Positions 10,175-18,192 of a stretch of 64,000 nt of DNA are shown one piece after another. Position numbers and translations under genes: made by a program. The notes beneath the pieces were generated by a model. It was not told the DNA's origin and made no database searches. It saw only the letters and a program-made list of their open reading frames with translations. Numbering within the stretch: the first letter of the stretch is position 1; each line of letters opens with the position of its first letter. Source of the DNA: Acidiphilium acidophilum (GTDB lineage Bacteria; Pseudomonadota; Alphaproteobacteria; Acetobacterales; Acetobacteraceae); the NCBI RefSeq assembly GCF_033842475.1, contig NZ_JAWXYB010000018.1:186001-250000 (forward strand). Reading direction: 5' to 3'.

Positions 10175-10451
10175 ACAGGAAGTCCTAACTGATATCGGAC
10201 GCCGCCGCCCGAAAAATGGAGATGCGGTTAGCTTTATTGGTCCGCCAATGGCCGGAAGCAAGCCCGTCTGTGAGGATTCTGCAACAGCGTGATCGAAACC
10301 TCCGCAATGAATGCATGGAACCCATGAGGTTTGCATCCGTTCCAATTCGTCGATCGTAGAGTAAGTTATCATTCGAAAGCGAAGTTAACTCAGGTTAACC
10401 CGACGCTCGTCCACTCTTTCGGACGGTTTACAGGAATAACGGACTTTAGTC

Positions 10452-10952
10452 ATGAAACGCTTGCTCGCGACTGCAACATTCATCCTTGGCACATTCTGGG
10501 CTGGCGCCGCCCTCGCGGCCCCGGCCCCGGCGAACTCCCCCGTCGGCGACTGGCTGACCGGGCGCGGCGGTGCCGTGGTCCAGATCGCGCCCTGCACCAG
10601 CCAGGGCGGCCTCTGCGGCCATATCGTCGGGCTGATGCTCGATCATGGCGCGGCAATCCCGACCGATTACCGGGGGCAGCCACAGTGCGGCTTCGAACTG
10701 ATCCGCCCCTCGGCCCCGCGCGGCGCCACCTGGCACGGCGGCATCGTCGATCCGCGCAACGGCAATCAATACCACGCGGAATTTCACGTCACCCGCGCCG
10801 GTGAACTCGCCTTGCGCGGCTATCTCGGCCTGCCGATCTTCGGCCAGACCCAGCACTGGATGCGCTATTCCGGCACGGTCCCGTCCTCGTGCCGGATCAA
10901 TCAGGCCCAGATGGCCCAGTCCAACCAGCCCGTCATCGACGGCAACGACTGA
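10452..10952 (+). CDS. DUF2147-family secreted protein
   Basis: A 166-aa protein with a clear signal peptide (MKRLLATATFILGTFWAGAALA, cleavage before APAPAN). The mature part is short and cysteine-containing: GDWLTGRGGAVVQIAPC near the start, a GGIVDPRNGNQYHAEF core and an LRGYLGLPIFGQTQHWMR tail. These match the DUF2147 family of small periplasmic proteins of unknown function, in which a WLT..G...I.PC start and an LRGYLG segment are typical. It is divergent from the LpxR-like gene and convergent with argB. Confidence 0.75.
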   Translation: MKRLLATATFILGTFWAGAALAAPAPANSPVGDWLTGRGGAVVQIAPCTSQGGLCGHIVGLMLDHGAAIPTDYRGQPQCGFELIRPSAPRGATWHGGIVDPRNGNQYHAEFHVTRAGELALRGYLGLPIFGQTQHWMRYSGTVPSSCRINQAQMAQSNQPVIDGND

Positions 10953-10982
10953 ACGAACGCACCGATCGGGACGCCCCGCCGC

Positions 10983-11882
10983 TCAGGCGTGGATCAGCGT
11001 CCCGATCCCGCCTTCGGTGAACAGTTCGAGCAGGCAGGCGTGATGAACCCGGCCATCGAGAATGGTCGCCCCCTTCACCCCGTCGCGGATCGCGGCGATG
11101 CAGGTCTCCACTTTCGGGATCATGCCGCCGGAAATGGTGCCGTCCTCGCGCATCGCATCGATCTGCTCGACTGTCAGATCCGCCATCAACCGGCCATCGC
11201 GATCGAGCACCCCCGGCACGTCGGTCAGCATCAGCAACCGGTTCGCCCCCAGCGCCCCGGCAATCGCTCCGGCCACGGTATCGGCATTGATATTGTAGGT
11301 CGCCCCATCCGCGCCCACACCCACCGGTGCGATCACCGGGATCAGCCCGGCCCCGGTCAGCGCATGGATCACCCGGACATCGACATGTTCGGGCTCGCCC
11401 ACGAACCCGAGATCGAGCGCATGCTCGATCGCCCCCTCCGGCGCCCGCCGGTTGCGCGTCAGCTTGCGCGCGCGGATCAATCCGCCATCCTTGCCGCAGA
11501 TCCCCACCGCCAGCGCCCCGGCCCGATTGATCAGCCCGGCAACCATTTTATTGACGGTCCCCGCCAGCACCATCTCGACCACCTCGACCATCGCGGCATC
11601 GGTCACCCGTAACCCATCGACGAAGGTGGACTGGATTTTCAGCCGCGACAGCATCGCATTGATCTGCGGCCCACCGCCATGAACCACGACCGGATTGATC
11701 CCGACCTGCTTGAGCAGCGCGATATCCCGGCCGAATTCATCGGCCAGCGCCTCCTCGCCCATCGCATGGCCGCCATATTTCACCACGATTGTGGCCCCGG
11801 CATAACGGCGCAGATAGGGCAAAGCGAGAGCCACGATCCGGGCCTGTTCGGCGGCGTCGGCGTGGCGGTCGGTATTGATCAT
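10983..11882 (-). CDS. argB: Acetylglutamate kinase
   Basis: Second enzyme of arginine biosynthesis; it phosphorylates N-acetyl-L-glutamate. The 299-aa product has the nucleotide-binding VVKYGGHAM motif (about residue 33), [13 protein letters not shown] (substrate binding), [14 protein letters not shown] and [14 protein letters not shown], all diagnostic of ArgB. It lies on the same strand as rpmH-rnpA-yidD-yidC-engB, the common alphaproteobacterial arrangement. A pair of A/T-rich palindromic repeats separates it from engB. Confidence 0.96.
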   Translation of the reverse strand: MINTDRHADAAEQARIVALALPYLRRYAGATIVVKYGGHAMGEEALADEFGRDIALLKQVGINPVVVHGGGPQINAMLSRLKIQSTFVDGLRVTDAAMVEVVEMVLAGTVNKMVAGLINRAGALAVGICGKDGGLIRARKLTRNRRAPEGAIEHALDLGFVGEPEHVDVRVIHALTGAGLIPVIAPVGVGADGATYNINADTVAGAIAGALGANRLLMLTDVPGVLDRDGRLMADLTVEQIDAMREDGTISGGMIPKVETCIAAIRDGVKGATILDGRVHHACLLELFTEGGIGTLIHA

Positions 11883-11964
11883 CGGCGCGAGATCCCAGAG
11901 GTTCGGGGCCGTCTATGGCGGGCGGCGCTTGAGGTCAAGTGTGGTGGGAATGGGGGAAGGAAGC

Positions 11965-12085
11965 GCTTCTTTTTTGTAAAAAAGAAGCAAAAAATTTTTT
12001 TGATCTGGGGCAGGGGCGTGTTCACGAGTACGAACCAAACGAGCAAGAGTTTTTTTGTTTCTTTTTTTACAAAAAAAATAAGTCC
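11965..12085. repeat. Inverted pair of A/T-rich palindromic repeats
   Basis: GCTTCTTTTTT (11965-11975) and AAAAAAGAAGC (11978-11988) form a perfect 11-bp hairpin with a GT loop, followed by CAAAAAATTTTTTT. A degenerate copy in the opposite orientation (roughly 12045-12085) faces it across about 50 bp of ordinary sequence. A close relative lies at 26975-26995. The low GC content, in an otherwise GC-rich segment between engB and argB, marks it as a dispersed element. It may also act as a bidirectional terminator. Confidence 0.7.
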
Positions 12086-12099
12086 TTACCTGCCCGGCG

Positions 12100-12759
12100 T
12101 CAAACCACCAGCGCGGCGATCGACGCCCGCAATTCGGCAATCCCCAGCCCGGTTTCGCTCGATGTCACGATGACATCATTGAGCGCCGCCGGATGCTTGC
12201 GCGCAATCGCAAGGATCGCCTCATGCTTGCGCGCCAGTAGTTCGGGCTTCATCTTGTCGGCCTTGGTCAGCACGATCTGAAACGCCACCGCCGCCTTGTC
12301 GAGAATGCCCATGATCGTGTGATCCGCCGGCTTGTCCTCGATCCGGGCATCCATCAGCAGCAAGACCCGGCGCAGGTTGGGCCGGCCGCGCAGATAGCGG
12401 AACATCAGCCCCTGCCAGTCCCGCTTCACCGCCTTGGGCGCCTCGGCATAGCCATAGCCCGGCATATCTACGATCGAAAGACGACCCTCGCCAACCTGGA
12501 AAAAATTGAGCTGCCGGGTCCGCCCCGGCGCCTGGGCGACACGCGCAAGGGCCACATGGCCGGTGATCGCGTTGATCAGCGTCGATTTACCGACGTTGGA
12601 ACGCCCCGCGAGAGCAACCTCGATGCCGCGTGCCTCAAGCAGCCCTTCGACCGTCTGGGCAGCGTGAACGAACTGGGTGTTCTGCGCGAACAGCAGCCGC
12701 CCGGCTTCGAGCGCCTCGGCATCGGTAATCGCAGGGTCGGGCGGGGCGACATCGGGCAT
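12100..12759 (-). CDS. engB: Ribosome biogenesis GTPase EngB (YsxC/YihA)
   Basis: Small GTPase needed for large-subunit ribosome assembly, 219 aa. The G-motifs are visible: G1 GRSNVGKST, the T of G2 within APGRTRQLNFF, G3 DMPGYGYAEAPK, and G4 TKADK. The ATG at 12759 is 8 nt after the yidC stop. The frame extends upstream through yidC, but in the wrong frame for it, so that extension is discarded. It is co-directional with yidC and probably cotranscribed. Confidence 0.95.
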   Translation of the reverse strand: MPDVAPPDPAITDAEALEAGRLLFAQNTQFVHAAQTVEGLLEARGIEVALAGRSNVGKSTLINAITGHVALARVAQAPGRTRQLNFFQVGEGRLSIVDMPGYGYAEAPKAVKRDWQGLMFRYLRGRPNLRRVLLLMDARIEDKPADHTIMGILDKAAVAFQIVLTKADKMKPELLARKHEAILAIARKHPAALNDVIVTSSETGLGIAELRASIAALVV

Positions 12760-12767
12760 GGTGATGC

Positions 12768-14558
12768 TCAGGCCTTCGCATCGGCGGGGCGGCGCGGTCT
12801 GGTGTTGGTGCTGCGCATGATCAGCCATTGCTGCAAAATCGTCAGGCTGTTGTTGACGCAATAATACAGCACCAGCCCCGCGGCGAACCGGCCCAGCATG
12901 AAGGTGAAGATCACCGGCATGAACTGCATCATCTTCGCCTGGGTCGGGTCCGGCGGCGGCGGGTTCATCTTCTGCTGGCCCCACATCGTGAGCCCCATGA
13001 TGATCGGCAGCACGCCAAGATGCAGGAACGGCGAAAACCGGCTCGGATGGAACGGCAGCAGCCCGAACAGGTTGAAGATATTGGTGGGATCTTCCGCCGA
13101 GAGGTCGTGAATCCACAACACGAACGGCGCATGCCGCATCCCGATCGATATGAAAATCACCTTGTAGAGCGAAAAGAAAATCGGAATCTGCGGCAGCATC
13201 GGCAGGCAGCCCGCCGCCGGGTTGACGCCCTCGGACTTGTAGAGCGCCATGATCTCCTTCTGCTGCTGGACCGTATCGTCCTTCAGCCGCTCGCGCAGCG
13301 CCGCGACCTTCGGGGCCACCGCGCGCATCCGCCCCATCGAGCGGTAGGATTTCGCGACCAGCGGAAACAGCACCAGCTTCAGCATGACGGTGAACACGAT
13401 GATCGCGACACCCATGTTGCCGAAAATCGAGGCCAGATAGTCGAGCGCAATGAAAATCGGCTTGGTCAGGAAGAAGAACCACCCGAAATCGATCGCCCGC
13501 TCGAACAACGGAATGTGATATTTCCGCTCATAGCCGTTGAGAATATGCAGCACCTTGGCCCCGGCGAACACGTGCAGCGTGGTCTCCGCCGCCGCGCCGG
13601 GGGCAGCGTCGATCGGCTTCGCCGTCATGTAATCGACCTGCCACGCGCCATGATCCGGATGACCGGGCCGGGCGAGATACCGATAGGCGCCGGTCATTTC
13701 GGTGCCCTGGCTCGGGATCAGCGCGGTCAGCCAGTATTTGCCGGTAATCCCGGCCCACCCGCCCAGATTGGTCGCCTCGAACGCGGTGCCCGGCGCGCGC
13801 CCGGCCTCGGGGTGCTTGCCGCCCGATTTCACCCCGTCGTAATCCATCTCGTGCAGCGTGCCCTTGAACACGCCGATCGGCCCCTTGTGCAGGGTGAACG
13901 AACCTTCGACCGCCGGCAGATAATCCCGCCGGATCCGCGACCATGGAAACACCGCGATCGGTGCCTTCCCGTCATTAACCACCCGCTGCTGCACCGTGAT
14001 CATGTATTCGGTATCGACCGCGAGGAGCAGTTCGTAGGTCACGCCCGCGCCGTTATTCCACGTCAGCGTGACCGGATGGTTGGGCGAGAGCGCCCCGCCC
14101 GAACTTTTCCAGAGAGTCTGCGGTCCCGGCACGGCAAGGCTTGAGCCGGGAGCGGCATCCCAGCCGAACTGGACGTAATAGGATTTTTTGCCGGTCGGGC
14201 GCGACAGAAGCTGCACCAGCGGCGAGGTCTTCGACACGGTCTGGTGATAGCTGGTCAAAACCAGGTCATCGAGCCGCGCGCCGAGCAGGCTCATCGACCC
14301 CCTGATCGCCGGTGCATCGATTTTCAGGCGCGGCGCTGCCGCCGCCGCAACCGTGGTCACCGCAGCGGGCGCTCCCGGTGCCGCGACATTCGCGGCAGTT
14401 GCCGCCGAACTCTGGGCCGAACTCTGGGCCGAGGTCTGGGCATGCTGCACCAGCGGCTTCGGCGGCGGCTTGGGCAGAAAATAGCCGCCCACCACCTGAA
14501 AGATCACCAGGATCGCCAACGAGATCGAGATTGCGAACAGCAGCCGGCGATTATCCAT
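12768..14558 (-). CDS. yidC: Membrane protein insertase YidC
   Basis: Inserts and folds inner-membrane proteins, alone or with SecYEG. The 596-aa product has an N-terminal signal-anchor (LLFAISISLAILVIFQVVGG), an Ala/Ser/Gln-rich linker with short repeated AQSSAQSSA units, a large periplasmic beta domain (about 75-330), then the conserved 60KD_IMP insertase domain with five membrane segments (FGWFFFLTKPIFIAL, IIVFTVMLKLVLFPL, GCLPMLPQIPIFFSLY). It overlaps the yidD stop by 8 nt and is followed directly by engB. Confidence 0.97.
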   Translation of the reverse strand: MDNRRLLFAISISLAILVIFQVVGGYFLPKPPPKPLVQHAQTSAQSSAQSSAATAANVAAPGAPAAVTTVAAAAAPRLKIDAPAIRGSMSLLGARLDDLVLTSYHQTVSKTSPLVQLLSRPTGKKSYYVQFGWDAAPGSSLAVPGPQTLWKSSGGALSPNHPVTLTWNNGAGVTYELLLAVDTEYMITVQQRVVNDGKAPIAVFPWSRIRRDYLPAVEGSFTLHKGPIGVFKGTLHEMDYDGVKSGGKHPEAGRAPGTAFEATNLGGWAGITGKYWLTALIPSQGTEMTGAYRYLARPGHPDHGAWQVDYMTAKPIDAAPGAAAETTLHVFAGAKVLHILNGYERKYHIPLFERAIDFGWFFFLTKPIFIALDYLASIFGNMGVAIIVFTVMLKLVLFPLVAKSYRSMGRMRAVAPKVAALRERLKDDTVQQQKEIMALYKSEGVNPAAGCLPMLPQIPIFFSLYKVIFISIGMRHAPFVLWIHDLSAEDPTNIFNLFGLLPFHPSRFSPFLHLGVLPIIMGLTMWGQQKMNPPPPDPTQAKMMQFMPVIFTFMLGRFAAGLVLYYCVNNSLTILQQWLIMRSTNTRPRRPADAKA

Positions 14559-14808
14559 GAAGCGTCATTTCGTCCTGTTGAGGGTCGGCTGGAGGCACCG
14601 GATCGATGCCGCCGGGATGCCACGGATGGCAGCGGAACACCCGCTTCGCCGCGAGCAGACTGCCGCGCGCCGCGCCGTGAACCGCCAGCGCCTCCATCGC
14701 ATAGGCACTGCATGAGGGATAGAACCGGCATTGCCCGCCGAGCACCGGCGAAGCGATCAGTTGATAGGCGCGCACCGCGCCGCGCAACGCCCGGGTCTGC
14801 GGGTTCAT
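14551..14808 (-). CDS. yidD: Membrane protein insertion efficiency factor YidD
   Basis: An 85-aa protein of the haemolytic-domain (DUF37) family that assists YidC-dependent insertion. The family signature is intact: LIASPVLGGQCRFYPSCS, AYAMEALAVHGA and RCHPWHPGGIDPVP, with three conserved cysteines. Its ATG overlaps the rnpA stop (ATGA) and its 3' end overlaps yidC by 8 nt, so all three are translationally coupled. Confidence 0.95.
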   Translation of the reverse strand: MNPQTRALRGAVRAYQLIASPVLGGQCRFYPSCSAYAMEALAVHGAARGSLLAAKRVFRCHPWHPGGIDPVPPADPQQDEMTLHG

Positions 14809-15176
14809 GGCGCACCATCCCGTGGTGCCGCCCGCATTTCGGCATGGCGGTCGAGAATATCACCGAGCTCGGCGCGCAACCGCACGAAATCCACGCTGCC
14901 GCTATCCTTGCGCGCGATCATCACGATATCGACACCCGCAATCTCGCGCGCCGCGAGTTCCAGCCGCGCCGCGGCCCGAAGCCGGCGGCGGGCGCGATTG
15001 CGGTGAGCCGCATTACCCACCTTGCGGCTCGCGGTCAGGCCGAGCCGCACCGGCGCATCCGGCGCGGTCGCGAGCAATTGAACCACGAACCCCGGACGCG
15101 CCGATTTGCGCCCCCGCGCGGCGGCGCGCAGGAAATCGGCACGTTTCGGCAGGGTTTCAGGTTTCGCGCGCGGCAT
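14805..15176 (-). CDS. rnpA: Ribonuclease P protein component
   Basis: Basic 123-aa protein that combines with the RNase P RNA to process tRNA 5' ends. The conserved basic helix VGNAAHRNRARRRLRAAARL corresponds to the family's (K/R)xGxAxxRNxxKRxxRE signature, preceded by VRLGLTASRK and followed by DIVMIARK. It lies between rpmH (65 bp upstream) and yidD (4-bp overlap), the universal bacterial order. Confidence 0.95.
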   Translation of the reverse strand: MPRAKPETLPKRADFLRAAARGRKSARPGFVVQLLATAPDAPVRLGLTASRKVGNAAHRNRARRRLRAAARLELAAREIAGVDIVMIARKDSGSVDFVRLRAELGDILDRHAEMRAAPRDGAP

Positions 15177-15241
15177 GGGTCAGTATGGAACCCGATGGTG
15201 AAAAACAGGCCACCGAACAGGGTGCCAGTGGCGAACGACGA

Positions 15242-15376
15242 TCAGGCCGAAAGGCGCTTGCGGCCCTTGGCGCGACGGTTGGCGATCACCTTGCGGCCGC
15301 CGACGGTTTCCATCCGCGAGCGGAAACCATGGCGGCGCTTGCGAACGAGTTTGGATGGCTGATAGGTGCGCTTCAC
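15242..15376 (-). CDS. rpmH: 50S ribosomal protein L34
   Basis: A 44-aa very basic protein starting [17 protein letters not shown] and ending KGRKRLSA, a textbook L34. The start codon is GTG at 15376-15374, with GGAG nine bases upstream. It is first in the rpmH-rnpA-yidD-yidC-engB run; the operon promoter should lie in 15377-15578, a region shared with the divergent patatin gene. Confidence 0.95.
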   Translation of the reverse strand: MKRTYQPSKLVRKRRHGFRSRMETVGGRKVIANRRAKGRKRLSA

Positions 15377-15578
15377 GATCTCTGCTCCAACAATTCCGGG
15401 TATGACGATGCGTCATGAATATTACGACAACAGACACGCGGCCGCGTTCCGGGAGGAGCAGCCTGCGTCTCGCGGTGTCTTAAGCATCACACGCCGCCCG
15501 CGTCAATGAAACCGGAACGGGTCAACCGCGCGCCGGCCCCGCCTTGCCGAATCCCCGCCCGCCACGCACACTAGGATC

Positions 15579-16508
15579 ATGACGACAACGCCATCAGGTC
15601 ACGCAGGCACCGTGCTGGCCCTCCAGGGCGGCGGATCGCACGGCGCCTACGCCTGGGGCGTGCTCGATGCCCTGCTCGCCGATGGTTTCCGCTACGATGC
15701 GGTCTGCGGCGTCTCCTCCGGCGCGATCCTTGCCGCGATGGCAGTGCAGGGCGAGGTCCGCGCCGGGGCCGAGGGTGCCCGCGCCGCCATGGCCCAGTTC
15801 TGGGACCGCTTGGTCGCCACCAACATGTTCGCCCCGCTCACCGGCCATTTCGACCGCTGGATGCCCGGATTCGAAATCGGCCGCACCTTCGGCAACTCCC
15901 TCGCCATGCAGGGCATGTCGGCCATGGTCAACCTGTTCGGCGCCGGCGCGCTCAACCCGCTCGGCCACAACCCGTTGCGCCCGATCCTCGAAGACCTGCT
16001 CGACCCCGCCGCCCTCTCCGACCGGCGCGCCCCCCGCCTGTTCATCGCCGCAACCGCCGTCGAATCAGGCCGTCCCCGGATTTTCCCCAATCGCGACATC
16101 ACGGTCGATGCCCTGCTCGCCTCCTCCTGCCTGCCCATGCTGTTCCCCCCCGTCACGATCGACGGTATCGCCTACTGGGACGGCGCGTATTCCGGTAACC
16201 CACCCCTCGCGCCGCTGCTCGCCCTCGATCCCGCCCGCCTCGTCCTGATCCGCGCCCAAAGCCGCCTGCGCGCCGGCGTGCCCGCCCAACAGAACGACAT
16301 TCTCAACCGCGTCCAGGAAATCGCCTTCCAGACCGCGATCGACGCGGAATGCGCCATGCTGCCCGCCAGCCTCGATTTCATCGAATACCCCGCCGATGAC
16401 GCCCTCGCCGGCCTCCCCCCGGAATCCCGCGCCAATACCGACCGCGCCTTTCTCGACCGTCTGTTCGCCGCCGGGCGCGCCGCCACGCGCCGCCCGAGCG
16501 CGGCATGA
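15579..16508 (+). CDS. Patatin-like phospholipase (RssA/NTE type)
   Basis: A 309-aa cytoplasmic serine hydrolase of the patatin family. The oxyanion-hole motif LALQGGGSHGAY (about residues 13-24), the nucleophile elbow GVSSG (serine near 48) and the catalytic Asp in WDGAYSGNPPL (about 205) are all present, giving an intact Ser-Asp dyad. These proteins hydrolyse acyl esters of phospholipids, but the natural substrate is unknown. It ends 13 bp before the histidine-kinase start. Confidence 0.88.
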   Translation: MTTTPSGHAGTVLALQGGGSHGAYAWGVLDALLADGFRYDAVCGVSSGAILAAMAVQGEVRAGAEGARAAMAQFWDRLVATNMFAPLTGHFDRWMPGFEIGRTFGNSLAMQGMSAMVNLFGAGALNPLGHNPLRPILEDLLDPAALSDRRAPRLFIAATAVESGRPRIFPNRDITVDALLASSCLPMLFPPVTIDGIAYWDGAYSGNPPLAPLLALDPARLVLIRAQSRLRAGVPAQQNDILNRVQEIAFQTAIDAECAMLPASLDFIEYPADDALAGLPPESRANTDRAFLDRLFAAGRAATRRPSAA

Positions 16509-16521
16509 CATCCGCCACGTG

Positions 16522-17925
16522 ATGCCCGCGCCGAACCAGCGCCCGCGCCGGGTCCGCCAGAGCCTGTCCGCCCGGCTGCTCTGGCTTACCGTCGCGGTCA
16601 CCCTCATCGTCGAAGTCATGATCCTGCTGCCCAGCCTCGGGCGTGAGCGCATGGCATGGCTCACCAACCGCGTCACCGAAGCCCACCTCGCCGCCCTCAC
16701 CGTGTCCACCGCCCCGCACGGCGTGGTCGATCTCTCGACCCGCAACGAATTGCTGCGCCTGTCGGGCACCGAAGCGATCCGCCTGGTCGAAGGCGGCCGC
16801 AGCATCCTCGTTCTGCCCCCGCGCGGCATCGTCCGGGCCGAAGGCCATATCAACATCGCCCACGAAACCCTGATCGGCTCCATGCTCCGGGCCGTCGCGG
16901 TCCTGCTCGGCATGGAACCCGACGATATCCTGGTCACCTCGCCCAGCCCCCTGCAACGCGGCGTGATCGTGCAGATTGTGGTCCACAACCCCACCCTCGC
17001 CGACCACCTGCGCCGCTACGTCGAACACATCGCCGCACTCTCGCTCGCCGTCGCTTTGCTCACCGGCCTGATGATCTACCTCGCTCTCGACCGTATCCTG
17101 GTCCTGCCGATCCGCCGCCTCACCGAAAGCATCACCACCTTCCGCGCCGACCCCGAACACGCCGCACCCCTCGCCCTTCCGCGCCGCAAACGCGCCCGCG
17201 ACGATGAAATCGCCCTCGCCGCCAGCGAACTCGCAACCATGCAAACCGAACTGCGCGCCGCCCTCTGGCGCAACGCCCGCCTCGCCGCCCTCGGCACCGC
17301 CGTCGCCAAAATCAGCCATGATCTGCGCAACATCCTCTCCTCCGCCCTCCTGGTCGCGGACCGGCTCTCCGGCAGCGAAGATCCCGCAACCCGCCGCGCC
17401 GCCACCACACTGGTCACCGCCGTCGAACGCGCGACCGACCTCGTCACCCGCACCCTCAGCTTCGCCCGCGAAGGCCCGCCCCCCGTCCTGCGCGCGGCCT
17501 TCCCCCTCGCGGACCTCATCACCGAAGTCGCCGACCAGCTCAGCACCCAGTCCGAAACCCTGCGAATCGAAACCGTGGTCACGCCGGGCCTCGCCATCCC
17601 GCTCGACCGGACCCAGATGTTCCGCGCCCTGTTCAACCTGATGCGTAATGCCGCCGAAGCCGGTGCCAGCCTCATCACCGTCCGCGCCGCCTGCGCCGAA
17701 GGAACCACCACCATCGATATCGAGGACAACGGCCCCGGCCTGCCCGAACAAGCCCACGCCAACCTGTTCCGCCCCTTCACCGGCTCCGCCCGGCGCGGCG
17801 GCACCGGCCTCGGCCTCGCCATCGCCCGCGACCTCGTGCGCGCCCACGGCGGCGAACTCGACCTCGTCGCCACCAGCGTCCGCGGCACCCTGTTCCGCAT
17901 CACCATCCCCCAGGACATCACATGA
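16522..17925 (+). CDS. Orphan sensor histidine kinase
   Basis: Membrane-bound sensor kinase of 467 aa. It has TM1 at about 18-37, a periplasmic domain of about 130 residues, TM2 at about 171-193 followed by a HAMP-like linker (LPIRRLTESITTF), a dimerisation/phosphoacceptor helix with AKISHDLRNILSS (His about 265), an N-box LFNLMRNAAEAGA, G1 IEDNGPGLP and G2 RGGTGLGLAIA. No response-regulator gene is adjacent, so its partner is elsewhere. The ATG at 16522 follows the patatin stop closely. A 192-bp structured repeat begins 33 bp after its stop, before the decarboxylase gene. Confidence 0.88.
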   Translation: MPAPNQRPRRVRQSLSARLLWLTVAVTLIVEVMILLPSLGRERMAWLTNRVTEAHLAALTVSTAPHGVVDLSTRNELLRLSGTEAIRLVEGGRSILVLPPRGIVRAEGHINIAHETLIGSMLRAVAVLLGMEPDDILVTSPSPLQRGVIVQIVVHNPTLADHLRRYVEHIAALSLAVALLTGLMIYLALDRILVLPIRRLTESITTFRADPEHAAPLALPRRKRARDDEIALAASELATMQTELRAALWRNARLAALGTAVAKISHDLRNILSSALLVADRLSGSEDPATRRAATTLVTAVERATDLVTRTLSFAREGPPPVLRAAFPLADLITEVADQLSTQSETLRIETVVTPGLAIPLDRTQMFRALFNLMRNAAEAGASLITVRAACAEGTTTIDIEDNGPGLPEQAHANLFRPFTGSARRGGTGLGLAIARDLVRAHGGELDLVATSVRGTLFRITIPQDIT

Positions 17926-17958
17926 TCCCGCGTTCGGTGATGTCGGAGTGGGGAAGAG

Positions 17959-18150
17959 AAGGCGAGGGGCTCTGCCCCTCGACCCCGCTAAGGGCGCGGC
18001 CCTTAGAACCCTTGAGTTTAAGGCGAGAGGAGGGCGCGGCCCCGGTGGTTCCGTCGATCTCGCCTGGACAGCCCTCCTCTCGCCTTAAACTAGTGGATTC
18101 CAAAGGCTCCGCCTTTGGCGGGGGTCCAGGGGGCAGCGCCCCCTGGCCTT
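17959..18150. repeat. 192-bp multi-hairpin palindromic element, copy A
   Basis: Bounded by AAGGC...GCCTT. Five stems, in order: CGAGGGGC/GCCCCTCG (17963-17981), CTAAGGGC/GCCCTTAG (17988-18006), a perfect 20-bp stem (18016-18035 with 18071-18090) enclosing a 35-nt loop, CCAAAGGC/GCCTTTGG (18100-18118) and CCAGGGGGC/GCCCCCTGG (18126-18146). The two halves are diverged inverted copies of one design. An outer imperfect stem in the flanks (GTTCGGTGAT at 17932-17941 with ATCACCGAAC at 18167-18176) extends it. Equal-length copies lie at 47852-48043 and 53357-53548. No coding potential is visible. Confidence 0.9.
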
Positions 18151-18192
18151 GCCGTCCCACCTCGAAATCACCGAACCCGGGAGCGCGTCGTG

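Noticed and set aside
11679-12173. Small Lys/Phe-rich reading frames across the A/T palindromes
   Set aside because: They combine antisense argB sequence with T/A tracts; the apparent Phe/Lys-rich peptides are translations of the palindromic repeat.
17959-18150. Integron attC site or CRISPR array at the 192-bp repeats
   Set aside because: The attC core-site pattern (GTTRRRY/RYYYAAC) is not met and there is no integrase nearby. The copies are single, kilobases apart and not separated by uniform spacers. No CRISPR-like array is seen anywhere in the window.
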